From Brevibacterium moorei (GTDB lineage Bacteria > Actinomycetota > Actinomycetes > Actinomycetales > Brevibacteriaceae): DNA of 64,000 nucleotides. Below the pieces are notes generated by a model, which ran no database searches, was not told where the DNA came from, and saw only the letters and a list, made by a program, of their open reading frames with translations. The stretch is from contig NZ_JANIJX010000004.1 in the NCBI RefSeq assembly GCF_024580735.1, positions 124,001 to 188,000 on the forward strand, given 5' to 3'. Made by a program: the position numbers and the translations under genes. This document shows positions 56,003 to 64,000 of the stretch, piece by piece (position 1 is the first letter of the stretch; each line of letters starts with the position of its first letter).

Positions 56003-57625
56003 GTGACAACGGTGGCCACAGAATTCGTCGACCGAGTGACCCTGCACATCTTCGCCGGACGAGGCGGGGACGGGTGCACCTCGATCAAGCGCGAGAAGTT
56101 CAAGCCCCTGGGCGGACCCGATGGCGGCAACGGTGGCAACGGCGGTGACATCGTGCTGGTCGTGGATGACCAGACGACGACTCTGCTGCCCTACCACCGC
56201 AGCCCACATAAGAAGGCCGAACACGGTGGGATCGGTCGCGGTGGCTTCTACCACGGCACCAACGCCCCCGACCTGGTGCTGCCGGTTCCCGTCGGCACCG
56301 TGGTCAAGACCCTGGACGGAGATGTCCTCGCCGACCTGGTGGAGCCGGGCACCCGCTATGTGGCCGCGGCAGGGGGCCACGGGGGACTGGGTAACGCGGC
56401 CCTGGCCTCGACCAAGCGCAAGGCCCCGGGGTTCCACCTGCTCGGGGAGCCGGGCGAAGAGGCCGATATCGTCCTCGAGCTCAAGTCCGTGGCCGACGTC
56501 GCGCTGATCGGCTTCCCCTCGGCGGGCAAATCCAGCCTGATCGCGGCCCTGTCCGCGGCCCGGCCCAAGATCGCGGACTACCCATTCACCACACTGGTGC
56601 CCAATCTGGGCGTGGTGCAGGCAGGCGACGTCCGGTTCACCGTGGCCGACGTGCCCGGACTGATTCCGGGTGCCAGCCAGGGCAAGGGCCTGGGTCTGGA
56701 ATTCCTGCGCCACGTCGAACGCTGTGCGGCGCTGGTCCACGTCATCGATATGGCGACCTGGGACCCCGAACGCGACCCGGTGGGCGATTTGCAGACCATC
56801 GAAGATGAACTGGCGGCGTACTCCGTCGATATCGCAGCCGAGGGATCGGAGCTGCTGCCGCTGACGCAGCGGCCCAAGCTGGTGGCCCTGAACAAGGTGG
56901 ACGTGCCCGATGGACGGGACATGGCCGATATGGTCCGCGGCGAACTCGAGGCCGCCGGGTGGCGCACCTTCGAAGTGTCGGCCGTGAGCCACCTGGGCCT
57001 GCGGGAGCTGTCGTTCGCCATGGCGGAACTGGTCGCCGCCGAGCGCAAGCGCCGCGAGGAGACTGCGCCGGAGCCGGTGCGCACCGTGATCCGACCGATC
57101 GCGGTGGATGACAAGGGCTTCGAAGTGCACCGTGAACACACCTCCGACGGCGAGCTGTTCAGGATCCTGGGGGATAAGCCGGAGCGTTGGGTCATCCAGA
57201 CCGATTTCGCCAATGACGAGGCGGTCGGCTATCTGGGCGACCGCCTGGAGCGCTTGGGCGTGGAGACCGAGCTGTTCCGCGCCGGTGCGATCGCCGGATC
57301 CACCGTGGTCATCGGCGAGGGCGACGGCGTCGTCTTCGACTGGGATCCCACGATGGTCGGAGGGGCCGAACTGCTGGGTTCGCGCGGGACCGATCTGCGC
57401 GTTGAGGACCACGAGACGGCCAGGGCCTCCCGCCGCGAGCGCAAGGAGGCCTTCCACGAGAGGATGGACGCCAAGGCCGCGGCCCGCGCGGAACTCGAAG
57501 GCGAGCGCCAGGAGGATCAGAAGCTGGGCCGGGGCGGCTATACCGCCGATATGAATGGCGCCCGCGACGAGCACGGCGTGCCGATCGTCACGGGGCCGGA
57601 CACGGACGGGGACGACCGGCTGTGA
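56003..57625 (+). CDS. obgE: GTPase ObgE/CgtA
   Basis: 540 residues: Obg glycine-rich domain (about 8-165, with [11 protein letters not shown]), G domain with G-F-P-S-A-G-K-S-S at 170-178, D-V-P-G-L-I and N-K-V-D, then the OCT domain ([15 protein letters not shown]) and an acidic/basic tail. Acts in 50S maturation and stress control. GTG start at 56003; a second GTG at 56012 is possible. proB overlaps its stop by 4 bp. Confidence 0.97.
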   Translation: MTTVATEFVDRVTLHIFAGRGGDGCTSIKREKFKPLGGPDGGNGGNGGDIVLVVDDQTTTLLPYHRSPHKKAEHGGIGRGGFYHGTNAPDLVLPVPVGTVVKTLDGDVLADLVEPGTRYVAAAGGHGGLGNAALASTKRKAPGFHLLGEPGEEADIVLELKSVADVALIGFPSAGKSSLIAALSAARPKIADYPFTTLVPNLGVVQAGDVRFTVADVPGLIPGASQGKGLGLEFLRHVERCAALVHVIDMATWDPERDPVGDLQTIEDELAAYSVDIAAEGSELLPLTQRPKLVALNKVDVPDGRDMADMVRGELEAAGWRTFEVSAVSHLGLRELSFAMAELVAAERKRREETAPEPVRTVIRPIAVDDKGFEVHREHTSDGELFRILGDKPERWVIQTDFANDEAVGYLGDRLERLGVETELFRAGAIAGSTVVIGEGDGVVFDWDPTMVGGAELLGSRGTDLRVEDHETARASRRERKEAFHERMDAKAAARAELEGERQEDQKLGRGGYTADMNGARDEHGVPIVTGPDTDGDDRL

Positions 57626-58764
57626 CCCCGGTGGACTACACCGGAGCCAGGCGGGCCATCGCGCAGGCCAAGCGATTGGTCGTCAAGATCGGCTCGTCCT
57701 CCCTGACGAGCTTGGCCGGCGGCCTCAACGTCGGTCTGCTCGAGGCATTCGCCCGCAGCGTGGGCCGGGCTGCGGCCACGGGACGCGAGATCATCGTGGT
57801 GTCCTCCGGTGCTATCGCCGCGGGCCTGGAGCCGATGGGGCTGGCCGCCCGGCCGAAGGACTTGGCCACGCAACAAGCGGCGGCCGGAGTGGGACAGACC
57901 CAGCTGATGAGCGCCTACCGCCGGGTCTTCGACGAATTCGGCACCGTCACGGCCCAGGTGTTGTTGACGACCGACGAACTGATCCGCCGCACGCAGTACC
58001 GCAATGCCCAGCGGGCCCTGGACCGGATGCTGGCAATGGGAGTCCAGCCCATCGTCAACGAGAACGACGCGGTGGCCACGCAGGAGATCCGGTTCGGCGA
58101 TAACGACAGGCTCTCCGCACTGGTTGCTCAGCTGGCCCATGCGGATGCGCTCGTCATGCTCTCGGACGTCGACGCCCTCTACACCGCACCGCCGGAGGTC
58201 CCGGGCTCGGCCCGGGTGCCATTCGTTGCCGATGCCGCAGCGACCTCCGGTCTGCGGATCGGGGGAACGGGGCGTGCGGGCGTCGGATCGGGCGGAATGA
58301 CCTCGAAGGTGCGGGCTGCGACCATGGTCGCGGACTCCGGTATCCCCACAGTGCTCACCAGCGCTGCCAACCTCGAGGGGGCGCTGACCGGAGCCGACTT
58401 GGGAACCTATTTCGGTGTGACCCACAAGCGACGCCAGACGCGGCTGTTGTGGCTGGCGCACCTGGCCGACACCCACGGGTCCGTGCGAGTCGACGCGGGC
58501 GCGGCAAAGGCCCTGCACAATGGTTCCTCGCTGCTGGCGGCCGGTGTTACAGACGTCGACGGGGCCTTCGAAGCGGGTGACCCGATTGACATCGTCGGGC
58601 CTCGCGGACAGTTGTTGGCCCGCGGTATGGTGAACTTCGCCGCGGTGGAACTGCCGCGGATGTACGGCATGTCCACAGACGAACTGGGCCAGGCGTATGG
58701 GGGCGATTACCGCAAGGAGGTCGTGCACCGCAACGATCTGGTCCTGACCGACGCAGTGTTCTAG
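57622..58764 (+). CDS. proB: Glutamate 5-kinase with PUA domain
   Basis: 380 residues, first step of proline synthesis. Kinase domain has [27 protein letters not shown]. The C-terminal PUA domain (about 290-375) has [11 protein letters not shown] start overlaps the obgE stop; proA follows after 14 bp. Confidence 0.97.
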   Translation: MTPVDYTGARRAIAQAKRLVVKIGSSSLTSLAGGLNVGLLEAFARSVGRAAATGREIIVVSSGAIAAGLEPMGLAARPKDLATQQAAAGVGQTQLMSAYRRVFDEFGTVTAQVLLTTDELIRRTQYRNAQRALDRMLAMGVQPIVNENDAVATQEIRFGDNDRLSALVAQLAHADALVMLSDVDALYTAPPEVPGSARVPFVADAAATSGLRIGGTGRAGVGSGGMTSKVRAATMVADSGIPTVLTSAANLEGALTGADLGTYFGVTHKRRQTRLLWLAHLADTHGSVRVDAGAAKALHNGSSLLAAGVTDVDGAFEAGDPIDIVGPRGQLLARGMVNFAAVELPRMYGMSTDELGQAYGGDYRKEVVHRNDLVLTDAVF

Positions 58765-58778
58765 ACGAAGGGGATGCG

Positions 58779-60071
58779 ATGACTTCAACCCAGGCGGAGA
58801 TTCATCCGAAGACCGTGCGCGCGGTGACTCGGGTGGTCGCCGCGGCCAAAGCGGTCGCCCCGGTGCTCGCCGGAACCTCGGCGAAGGTGCGCGATGCCGC
58901 ATTGGAGGCGATCGCGGTCAACCTCGAGGAACACACCGAGGATCTGCTGGCGGCCAACGCCGAGGACCTGGTCATGGCCAGGGGCAAGGAGATTCCGCAG
59001 TCGTCGCTGGACCGGTTGGCACTCGACGAACAGCGGATCGCCAACATCGTCGACTCGGTGCGCACCGTGGCGGCGCTGCCCGATCCGGTGGGAGAACTGG
59101 TGGAGGGCCGGACCCTGACCAATGGAATCCAGCTCTATCAGGAGCGGGTTCCGTTGGGGCTGGTGGCCGCGATCTACGAGGCCAGGCCCAACGTCACGGT
59201 CGATATCGCCGCACTCGCCCTGAAATCTGGGAACACGGCAGTGCTGCGCGGGGGCAATCTTGCGAAGTCGTCCAATTCCCTGCTGCTCGAACTCATGCGT
59301 CAGGCGATCGTTGCGGTGGGTCTGCCGAAGGAGGCGCTGTCCTCGGTCGATGAATGGGGCAGGGACGGCGCCAGGGTGTTGATGACGGCACGCGACTACG
59401 TCGATCTGCTGATTCCCCGTGGCGGTGCCGAGTTGATTTCCACTGTCGTGCGCGAATCGATCGTGCCGGTCATCGAAACCGGGGTCGGAAACGTCCACAT
59501 ATTCGTTGACCAGTCGGCACCTGTGCGCATGGCCACGAACATCGTCGTCAACTCGAAGACGCAACGGCCGGGCGTGTGCAATTCGGTCGAGGCCCTGCTC
59601 GTCCACGAGAAGGCGGCGAAGCGCGTGCTGCCCAAGCTCCTGGGCGCGCTGAGTGAACGCGGAGTCGTCGTCCACGCGGGGCCCGATGTCGCCGAGCTGG
59701 CTCCGGACGGGGTCGCGATCCGCAGGGTTGCACGGCGGGACTGGGCCAAGGAGTACCTGGGGCTGGAGATCGCGGTGAAGATTGTAGCGGGGCTGGATGA
59801 GGCGATCGAACACATCCGGTCGTATTCCTCGGGACACACCGAGGTCATCGTCACCAACGATATGGCCAATGCCGACGCTTTCGTCTCCGCGGTCGACGCC
59901 GCCGCAGTGGGAGTCAATGTCTCCACCCGCTTCACCGATGGAGAGGAGTTCGGACTGGGAGCCGAACTGGGGATCTCGACCCAGAAGCTGCACGCGCGCG
60001 GGCCAATGGGCCTGCGCGCCCTGACGACTGTGAAATGGGTCATGCGCGGTTCCGGCCAAGTCCGCGAGTGA
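58779..60071 (+). CDS. proA: Gamma-glutamyl phosphate reductase
   Basis: 430 residues, second step of proline synthesis (NADPH-dependent reduction to glutamate semialdehyde). The catalytic Cys is in Q-R-P-G-V-C-N-S-V-E. E-A-R-P-N-V-T-V-D and I-P-R-G-G-A-E-L-I are conserved. Coupled with proB. Confidence 0.97.
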   Translation: MTSTQAEIHPKTVRAVTRVVAAAKAVAPVLAGTSAKVRDAALEAIAVNLEEHTEDLLAANAEDLVMARGKEIPQSSLDRLALDEQRIANIVDSVRTVAALPDPVGELVEGRTLTNGIQLYQERVPLGLVAAIYEARPNVTVDIAALALKSGNTAVLRGGNLAKSSNSLLLELMRQAIVAVGLPKEALSSVDEWGRDGARVLMTARDYVDLLIPRGGAELISTVVRESIVPVIETGVGNVHIFVDQSAPVRMATNIVVNSKTQRPGVCNSVEALLVHEKAAKRVLPKLLGALSERGVVVHAGPDVAELAPDGVAIRRVARRDWAKEYLGLEIAVKIVAGLDEAIEHIRSYSSGHTEVIVTNDMANADAFVSAVDAAAVGVNVSTRFTDGEEFGLGAELGISTQKLHARGPMGLRALTTVKWVMRGSGQVRE

Positions 60072-60124
60072 CACCCGCCCCGGCGTTCGTAATCTCGTCG
60101 GTGACACAATAAGATCGATATGAA

Positions 60125-60141
60125 GCCCGCACCGTGCGGGC
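60125..60141 (+). promoter_or_regulatory. Short hairpin before the 51-residue membrane protein
   Basis: CCCGCAC-C-GTGCGGG (about 60126-60140) forms a tight hairpin 27 bp before the GTG start and after proA. It may stabilise the mRNA end or attenuate proA transcription; there is no T-tract. Confidence 0.3.
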
Positions 60142-60167
60142 GACCGTAACCGAAAGAGGAGCCCCAC

Positions 60168-60323
60168 GTGAAGACCGCGATCCTGCTGGCAGCAGCCGAA
60201 CACAGTGAACACGCCGTCGAATTGCCCGTGTCCCCGTATGTCTATGCCGGTGTAGCCGCCGCTGTTTTCCTGCTGAGCCTGTTTGTGACGATGTCGTGGA
60301 AGGGCATCTCGTACCGTCACTGA
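60168..60323 (+). CDS. Small membrane protein, 51 residues
   Basis: GTG at 60168, with GAGGAG 9 bp upstream, to TGA at 60323. The protein starts [15 protein letters not shown], has one membrane helix (about 25-43, [15 protein letters not shown]) and ends S-W-K-G-I-S-Y-R-H. Similar small proteins between proA and nadD occur in other actinobacteria, to my recollection. Function unknown. nadD starts 1 bp after its stop, so the two are translationally coupled. Confidence 0.75.
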   Translation: MKTAILLAAAEHSEHAVELPVSPYVYAGVAAAVFLLSLFVTMSWKGISYRH

Positions 60324-60324
60324 T

Positions 60325-60933
60325 ATGACAGACAGGAAACGCCGGATCGGGGTGATGGGCGGGACGTTCGATCCGATCCACAACGGACACCTCGTGGCCG
60401 CCAGCGAAGTCCAGGCAAGATTCGACCTGGACGAGGTCGTTTTCGTGCCCACCGGCCATCCGTGGCAGAAGGCGGACCGCAATGTGACCGACTCGGAACA
60501 TCGGTATCTCATGACGGTGATCGCCACCGCCTCGAACCCGCGTTTCACGGTGTCACGCGTCGACATCGAGCGGCCCGGCCAGACGTATACCATCGACACC
60601 CTGCGCGATCTGCGCTGTGTCTACGGGGACGATGCCGAACTGTTCTTCATTACCGGAGCGGACGCCCTGGCGCAGATCCTGACCTGGAAGAACGTGGAGG
60701 CGTTGTTCGAACTGGCCAATTTCGTCGGGGTGAGCAGGCCGGGTCATGAACTCGACGGTCATGGTCTGCCCAGCGAACGATTGAGCCTGCTGCAGATCCC
60801 GGCGCTGTCCATCTCGTCGACGGACTGTCGAGACCGGGTGGAGGCGGGACTGCCGGTCTGGTACCTGGTGCCCGACGGGGTGGTACAGCACATCGCCAAA
60901 CACAATCTGTACAACAGGAGTACCCATGGCTGA
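60325..60933 (+). CDS. nadD: Nicotinate-mononucleotide adenylyltransferase
   Basis: 202 residues, makes deamido-NAD from nicotinate mononucleotide and [15 protein letters not shown] at the N-terminus is the nucleotidyltransferase site, and I-S-S-T-D-C-R near the C-terminus closes it. The end overlaps the following gene by 8 bp. Confidence 0.96.
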   Translation: MTDRKRRIGVMGGTFDPIHNGHLVAASEVQARFDLDEVVFVPTGHPWQKADRNVTDSEHRYLMTVIATASNPRFTVSRVDIERPGQTYTIDTLRDLRCVYGDDAELFFITGADALAQILTWKNVEALFELANFVGVSRPGHELDGHGLPSERLSLLQIPALSISSTDCRDRVEAGLPVWYLVPDGVVQHIAKHNLYNRSTHG

Positions 60934-62248
60934 GCAGTTCTTGACGCGCCGGGAACGACGCGAAGCAGAGCGTCGGGCCGCTGAGGCCGAGTTCGACGCC
61001 ACACACGGGGACTCGACGGCAGGCGTCGCCGAGGCCCCAGGCGGGACATCGGTCCCTCCCTCGGCAGCCCGACCCCTGGTGAGCCATGAGGAGGCGAAGC
61101 CCACGGCCCCCGCCGAGCCTCCGGCTGCCATGCCCGGGGACACTCCGACCGGCCGTGCCGAGTTCGTATCGCCGGCAGCATCCGCCGCGCCCGCAGCTCC
61201 GGCTGACCCTGCAGAACCCGCGGTACCCGCCGAGGAACCGGTGTTCGCCAGCCGCGCGGAGCGACGCCGCTATCTGCGCGAGCACGGATTGGCCGAGGAT
61301 CCGAGTGATGTCGCAACCGGCGACCTCCCGCCGGTGAACACCCTGCGGCCCATCGCCACGCATGCCGATGCACCGGTCGATCCGGCGCCTCGTACGGCGC
61401 AGGCCCCTGGTCCGAAGGGGAAGGCGGCAACACCTGCCGCAGCCCCCGTCGACAAGTCGGCCGAGCCCGCGCAACCGGCGAAGCCGAGCGGCCGGGACGA
61501 GCCGGCCACGCCCAAGCAACAGGCCAAGCCGAAGCCATCGGTCAAGCCGGCCGAACCCACCGCGTCCAAACCCGCTCAGCCGGTTATCCCTCCAGAATCG
61601 AAGGCGGTTCCCGCCGCGGCTGCGAAGGCCCCGGTGGACGAACCGAAGGCGGAGACTTCAAAGCCGGCACCGAAACCCGCGGCGCAGCCGGAGCCGGCAC
61701 GCCCCGAGCCCGACCCGGCTCCCACGCCGAAACCAGCACCCAAACCGGCGCAGCAGGCGCCGGATCCGGTGGAGAAGGCGAGCGAGCCGGAGGCCTCGGC
61801 TGCCGGTCGTCCGTCAGAAGAGCCGGCACCGAAGAAGGCGCAGACCGCCGCCGGAATGGACCGCGGACCGCGCAAACCGCGCAGAGCACCCGTCGTCGCT
61901 CCTCCCTCATCTCAAGCGATCAAGGTAGTCTCGGGCGACGAGAAGAACACAGCCGGTGAGCCGGGAGAGCTGCGCGACCTGGGCTCGCATCCGCAGACGA
62001 TGCCGATTGAGACGGTACGCGCAGCCCAGCATTCCGACGACGAGGCCGAGATCACGGACGAGGTCTGGCCGGAAGACGCACCCGCCGGTTCGATTCCCGG
62101 CACTCCCATGCGGGCCTCGGATGTCACACATGCCGATGGTGAGGTCCTGATGGGCGAACACTTCAGCTGGACACCGTTCATCTTCCTCGGCGCGGCCCTG
62201 GTCGTCGCGATCGCTCTCATCGTGGTGGCCCTGACCATGCTCTTCTAA
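60926..62248 (+). CDS. Pro/Ala/Lys-rich protein with C-terminal membrane anchor
   Basis: 440 residues, ATG inside the nadD end. N-terminus [15 protein letters not shown] and [13 protein letters not shown] are charged and probably helical. About 100-310 is a Pro/Ala/Lys-rich stretch with K-P-A-P-K-P and K-P-A-E-P repeats. One membrane helix at 417-438 ends the protein, leaving the rest in the cytosol (charge pattern). A protein of this type lies between nadD and rsfS in many actinobacteria. Function unknown. Confidence 0.75.
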   Translation: MAEQFLTRRERREAERRAAEAEFDATHGDSTAGVAEAPGGTSVPPSAARPLVSHEEAKPTAPAEPPAAMPGDTPTGRAEFVSPAASAAPAAPADPAEPAVPAEEPVFASRAERRRYLREHGLAEDPSDVATGDLPPVNTLRPIATHADAPVDPAPRTAQAPGPKGKAATPAAAPVDKSAEPAQPAKPSGRDEPATPKQQAKPKPSVKPAEPTASKPAQPVIPPESKAVPAAAAKAPVDEPKAETSKPAPKPAAQPEPARPEPDPAPTPKPAPKPAQQAPDPVEKASEPEASAAGRPSEEPAPKKAQTAAGMDRGPRKPRRAPVVAPPSSQAIKVVSGDEKNTAGEPGELRDLGSHPQTMPIETVRAAQHSDDEAEITDEVWPEDAPAGSIPGTPMRASDVTHADGEVLMGEHFSWTPFIFLGAALVVAIALIVVALTMLF

Positions 62249-62313
62249 CCCGTAAACCGCCGGACCCAGACCGGGTATCGGAACCGAATGACTCTACAAC
62301 CGGAAGGTATCGC

Positions 62314-62712
62314 GTGACCGCGACCGAAAACGCCCTGGAACTGACGCATATCGCAGCCAGGGCAGCTGCCGACAAGCTCGCCACCGAAATCGTGGCCATC
62401 GACGTCAGCGACCAGCTCTACATCACAGATGTTTTCCTCATCGCCTCGGCCGACAACGACAGGCAGGTCAACGCCGTGGTCGATGGGATCGAGGAAGCGC
62501 TGCTGAAGGAATGCCGGCAGCGTGCGCGCCTGCGCGAGGGCAAGGGCGAGGGACACTGGGTGCTGTTGGACTTCGGCGACCTGATCGTCCACGTCTTCGC
62601 TGCCGAGGATAGGGAGTTCTATGGCCTGGAGAACCTGTGGAAGGACTGCCCGACGATCGACGTCACCGCCGATCTGGGGCTACCGCAGACTAAAGCGGAC
62701 GATCATGCCTAA
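62314..62712 (+). CDS. rsfS: Ribosomal silencing factor RsfS
   Basis: 132 residues. Binds uL14 on the 50S subunit and stops subunit joining in starvation. D-V-S-D-Q-L-Y-I-T-D-V-F-L-I-A-S and W-V-L-L-D-F-G-D-L-I-V-H-V-F are the family core. GTG start; overlaps the phosphatase by 8 bp. Confidence 0.96.
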   Translation: MTATENALELTHIAARAAADKLATEIVAIDVSDQLYITDVFLIASADNDRQVNAVVDGIEEALLKECRQRARLREGKGEGHWVLLDFGDLIVHVFAAEDREFYGLENLWKDCPTIDVTADLGLPQTKADDHA

Positions 62713-63313
62713 GCGTGTGTTCCTGGTCCGTCACGGGCAGACCGCATATAATCTCCAGCGTCGCTTCCAGGGCCAGGCGGATATCCCGCTGGACGCGACG
62801 GGCCGGGGCCAGGCCCAAGCCGTCGCGACCCATCTGGCGGGGCGCGGTATCACCCGCCTATTCAGCTCCGATCTGTCCCGCGCTCATGAGACCGCCCGGG
62901 CGATCGGCGGGGCCATCGGGTTGGAGCCGGTGACCGATGCAGGTCTGCGTGAGGTGGGAGTGGGCGATTGGGAGGGCCTGACCCGCGATGAGATCGCGCC
63001 GCGCTGGCCTGCGGAATTCGCGCTGTGGAACGCCGGGCGCGACGTTCGACCGCCGCGTGGGGAATCCCTGCAGGAGGCGGGCAGCCGTGTCTACTCGACG
63101 GTTGGGACCCTGCTCAAGACCTGCGCCGATGACGATGTGGTGGCGATCGTGGCTCACGGCGCGGTGATTCGCGGCGCCACCCAGATGTTCCTGGGACTGG
63201 ACTCCGACGGACCCCTGGGGCAGTTAGGCGCCTTGAAGAACTGCAATTATGCATCCCTGCAGTACCGTTCCGAGCACTGGTACTTAGACGCCTGGGGCTG
63301 GTCGGTCGACTGA
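62705..63313 (+). CDS. Histidine phosphatase family protein
   Basis: 202 residues. L-V-R-H-G-Q-T-A-Y-N with His10, second arginine in S-S-D-L-S-R-A-H-E-T-A, and V-A-H-G-A-V-I-R at the C-terminal half. The gene beside rsfS in M. tuberculosis, Rv2419c, is glucosyl-3-phosphoglycerate phosphatase; by position and size this may be its orthologue, but sequence alone does not fix the substrate. ATG at 62705 in the rsfS stop. Confidence 0.88.
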   Translation: MPKRVFLVRHGQTAYNLQRRFQGQADIPLDATGRGQAQAVATHLAGRGITRLFSSDLSRAHETARAIGGAIGLEPVTDAGLREVGVGDWEGLTRDEIAPRWPAEFALWNAGRDVRPPRGESLQEAGSRVYSTVGTLLKTCADDDVVAIVAHGAVIRGATQMFLGLDSDGPLGQLGALKNCNYASLQYRSEHWYLDAWGWSVD

Positions 63314-63324
63314 GCGGCCGGGGT

Positions 63325-63840
63325 TCAGGCGCGCCTACTGCGCCAGGCTGCGATCTCTTCTTCGACCCGACGCATCGGGGTGACGACCAGATGCCCGGTG
63401 TGCGGATCGAGCCCTGCATCGCGGACCCTCCGGTTGAAGTCCTCGAGCAGCTTGCGGACCTCGTCTTCGTCGTCGACCGCGTCGAGCCTGCCGCGAAGAT
63501 CGGCGGCCTCCTGACGCAGAGTGAGTGCGGCGGGGCCGACGCCACGGATGTCCTCGTCGGCGAGCTTTCCCTTGATCCACCAGTCCGGGTCACGACGCCC
63601 GTCGAGGCCGGGCAACGGCTTTCCGAGTCCGGGCAGGTCATCGAATTCTCCACGGGCGATGGCCTGCTCCACTGCGCTGTTGACCATGGCGGACTTCCAG
63701 ATCTCGACCTGGCTGGGAGCGGACGGACCACGTCGGGCGGAGTCGTCAGGATCCCCACTGACATCGGGAGTCGCACCGGCCCCCGATGCCCCACGGACGC
63801 TCTCTATCCTTCTGCGGCGTTCGGAGTCGCGCTTGACCAT
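63325..63840 (-). CDS. DUF1992 (DnaJ homologue subfamily C member 28-type) protein
   Basis: 171 residues. V-E-Q-A-I-A-R-G-E-F-D-D-L-P-G-L-G-K-P-L-P is the family signature, followed by D-P-D-W-W-I-K-G-K-L. The first 45 residues are polar and probably disordered. No J-domain is present. Function unknown. Convergent with the phosphatase gene. Confidence 0.88.
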   Translation of the reverse strand: MVKRDSERRRRIESVRGASGAGATPDVSGDPDDSARRGPSAPSQVEIWKSAMVNSAVEQAIARGEFDDLPGLGKPLPGLDGRRDPDWWIKGKLADEDIRGVGPAALTLRQEAADLRGRLDAVDDEDEVRKLLEDFNRRVRDAGLDPHTGHLVVTPMRRVEEEIAAWRSRRA

Positions 63841-63922
63841 ATTCCCACTTCCAGTTCGATACTCGAGAGCTGCCGGGTTCGGAGCCGGCTGCGGCCGGAA
63901 TCCGAAGATGCCGTTACTCCCA

Positions 63923-64000
63923 TTATCCGTTCGTGAGCTCGCGCGCCAGGTCTAGCAGTCGTCGGGCCGATTCCTCCCAGGAGAAGGTGGCAGCCTGCCC
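63923..64000 (-). CDS. Probable glycosyltransferase, C-terminal fragment
   Basis: Minus-strand frame entering from the window end: G-Q-A-A-T-F-S-W-E-E-S-A-R-R-L-L-D-L-A-R-E-L-T-N-G then TAA. The F-S-W-E-x-S-A-R-R-L-L pattern is the typical end of GT-B family glycosyltransferases (mannosyltransferases). Only 25 residues are visible, so the family is likely but the substrate is unknown. Confidence 0.5.
   Translation of the reverse strand, partial: GQAATFSWEESARRLLDLARELTNG

Overview
The window is 64 kb of GC-rich, densely packed bacterial chromosome from an actinomycete (Actinomycetia). Evidence for this: the NucS mismatch endonuclease, a mycothiol-type DsbA-like protein, tandem clpP1-clpP2, a DivIVA-like coiled-coil protein, an Asp-type MurA, a VKOR-type membrane protein, a long RNase E/G, frequent GTG starts and many 4-8 bp gene overlaps. 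From tsf-like core genes onward (20.8-63.3 kb) the gene order closely follows, from memory, the Mycobacterium tuberculosis block Rv2478c-Rv2419c, with local insertions. The epsilon subunit of ATP synthase lacks its C-terminal domain and putA is bifunctional, which fits a non-mycobacterial actinomycete, perhaps Micrococcales or Actinomycetales; I cannot place the genus. No phage, insertion sequence, CRISPR array or plasmid feature was seen.

Layout. 1-4.2 kb: end of the ATP synthase operon (atpG fragment, atpD, atpC), DUF2550 and murA. 4.2-9.9 kb: nucS with a divergent zinc-ribbon protein, a DivIVA-like coiled-coil protein, a thiolase followed by a thiamine-binding-type gene broken by one nonsense codon, tRNA-Arg, and an aldo/keto reductase. 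9.9-14.2 kb: an ABC-F ribosomal ATPase with a leader-peptide attenuator, DUF488, an HtrA-like protease and a TetR regulator. 14.3-20.7 kb: two overlapping dynamin-like GTPases, a second single-stranded DNA-binding protein, a lipoprotein and EttA. 20.8-32.6 kb: thioesterase, hypothetical protein, truncated globin, MscS channel, PepN, DsbA-like protein, RpiB, tRNA-Pro, tRNA-Gly, trigger factor, ClpP1, ClpP2, ClpX. 32.7-39.7 kb: ValS, SDR, a NarL-type two-component system divergent from a CPBP membrane protease, and DUF3817. 39.8-44.9 kb: proline catabolism (putA) divergent from an unusual multi-HTH regulator. 44.9-50.8 kb: T-box, ileS, folC, DUF4233, ndk. 50.8-64 kb: VKOR, RNase E/G, chorismate mutase, rplU-rpmA, obgE, proline biosynthesis (proB, proA), a 51-residue membrane protein, nadD, a Pro/Ala-rich membrane protein, rsfS, a histidine phosphatase, DUF1992 and the end of a glycosyltransferase.

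Themes. Much of the window serves protein synthesis and quality control: two tRNA synthetases, three tRNAs, two ABC-F proteins, ribosomal proteins, ObgE, RsfS, trigger factor and ClpXP. Proline is made (proB/proA) and degraded (putA) from opposite ends of the same region.

The most interesting non-coding signal is upstream of the ABC-F gene at 11.57-11.68 kb. It has a 13-codon leader peptide and mutually exclusive RNA stems, one of which covers the ABC-F ribosome binding site. This is the expected layout of an antibiotic-sensing translation attenuator. Other points worth a second look are an RNase E/G without its zinc-link cysteines, the regulator divergent from putA, the paired dynamin-like GTPases, the 10+10 palindrome in the rne leader, and the long hairpin between clpP2 and clpX.
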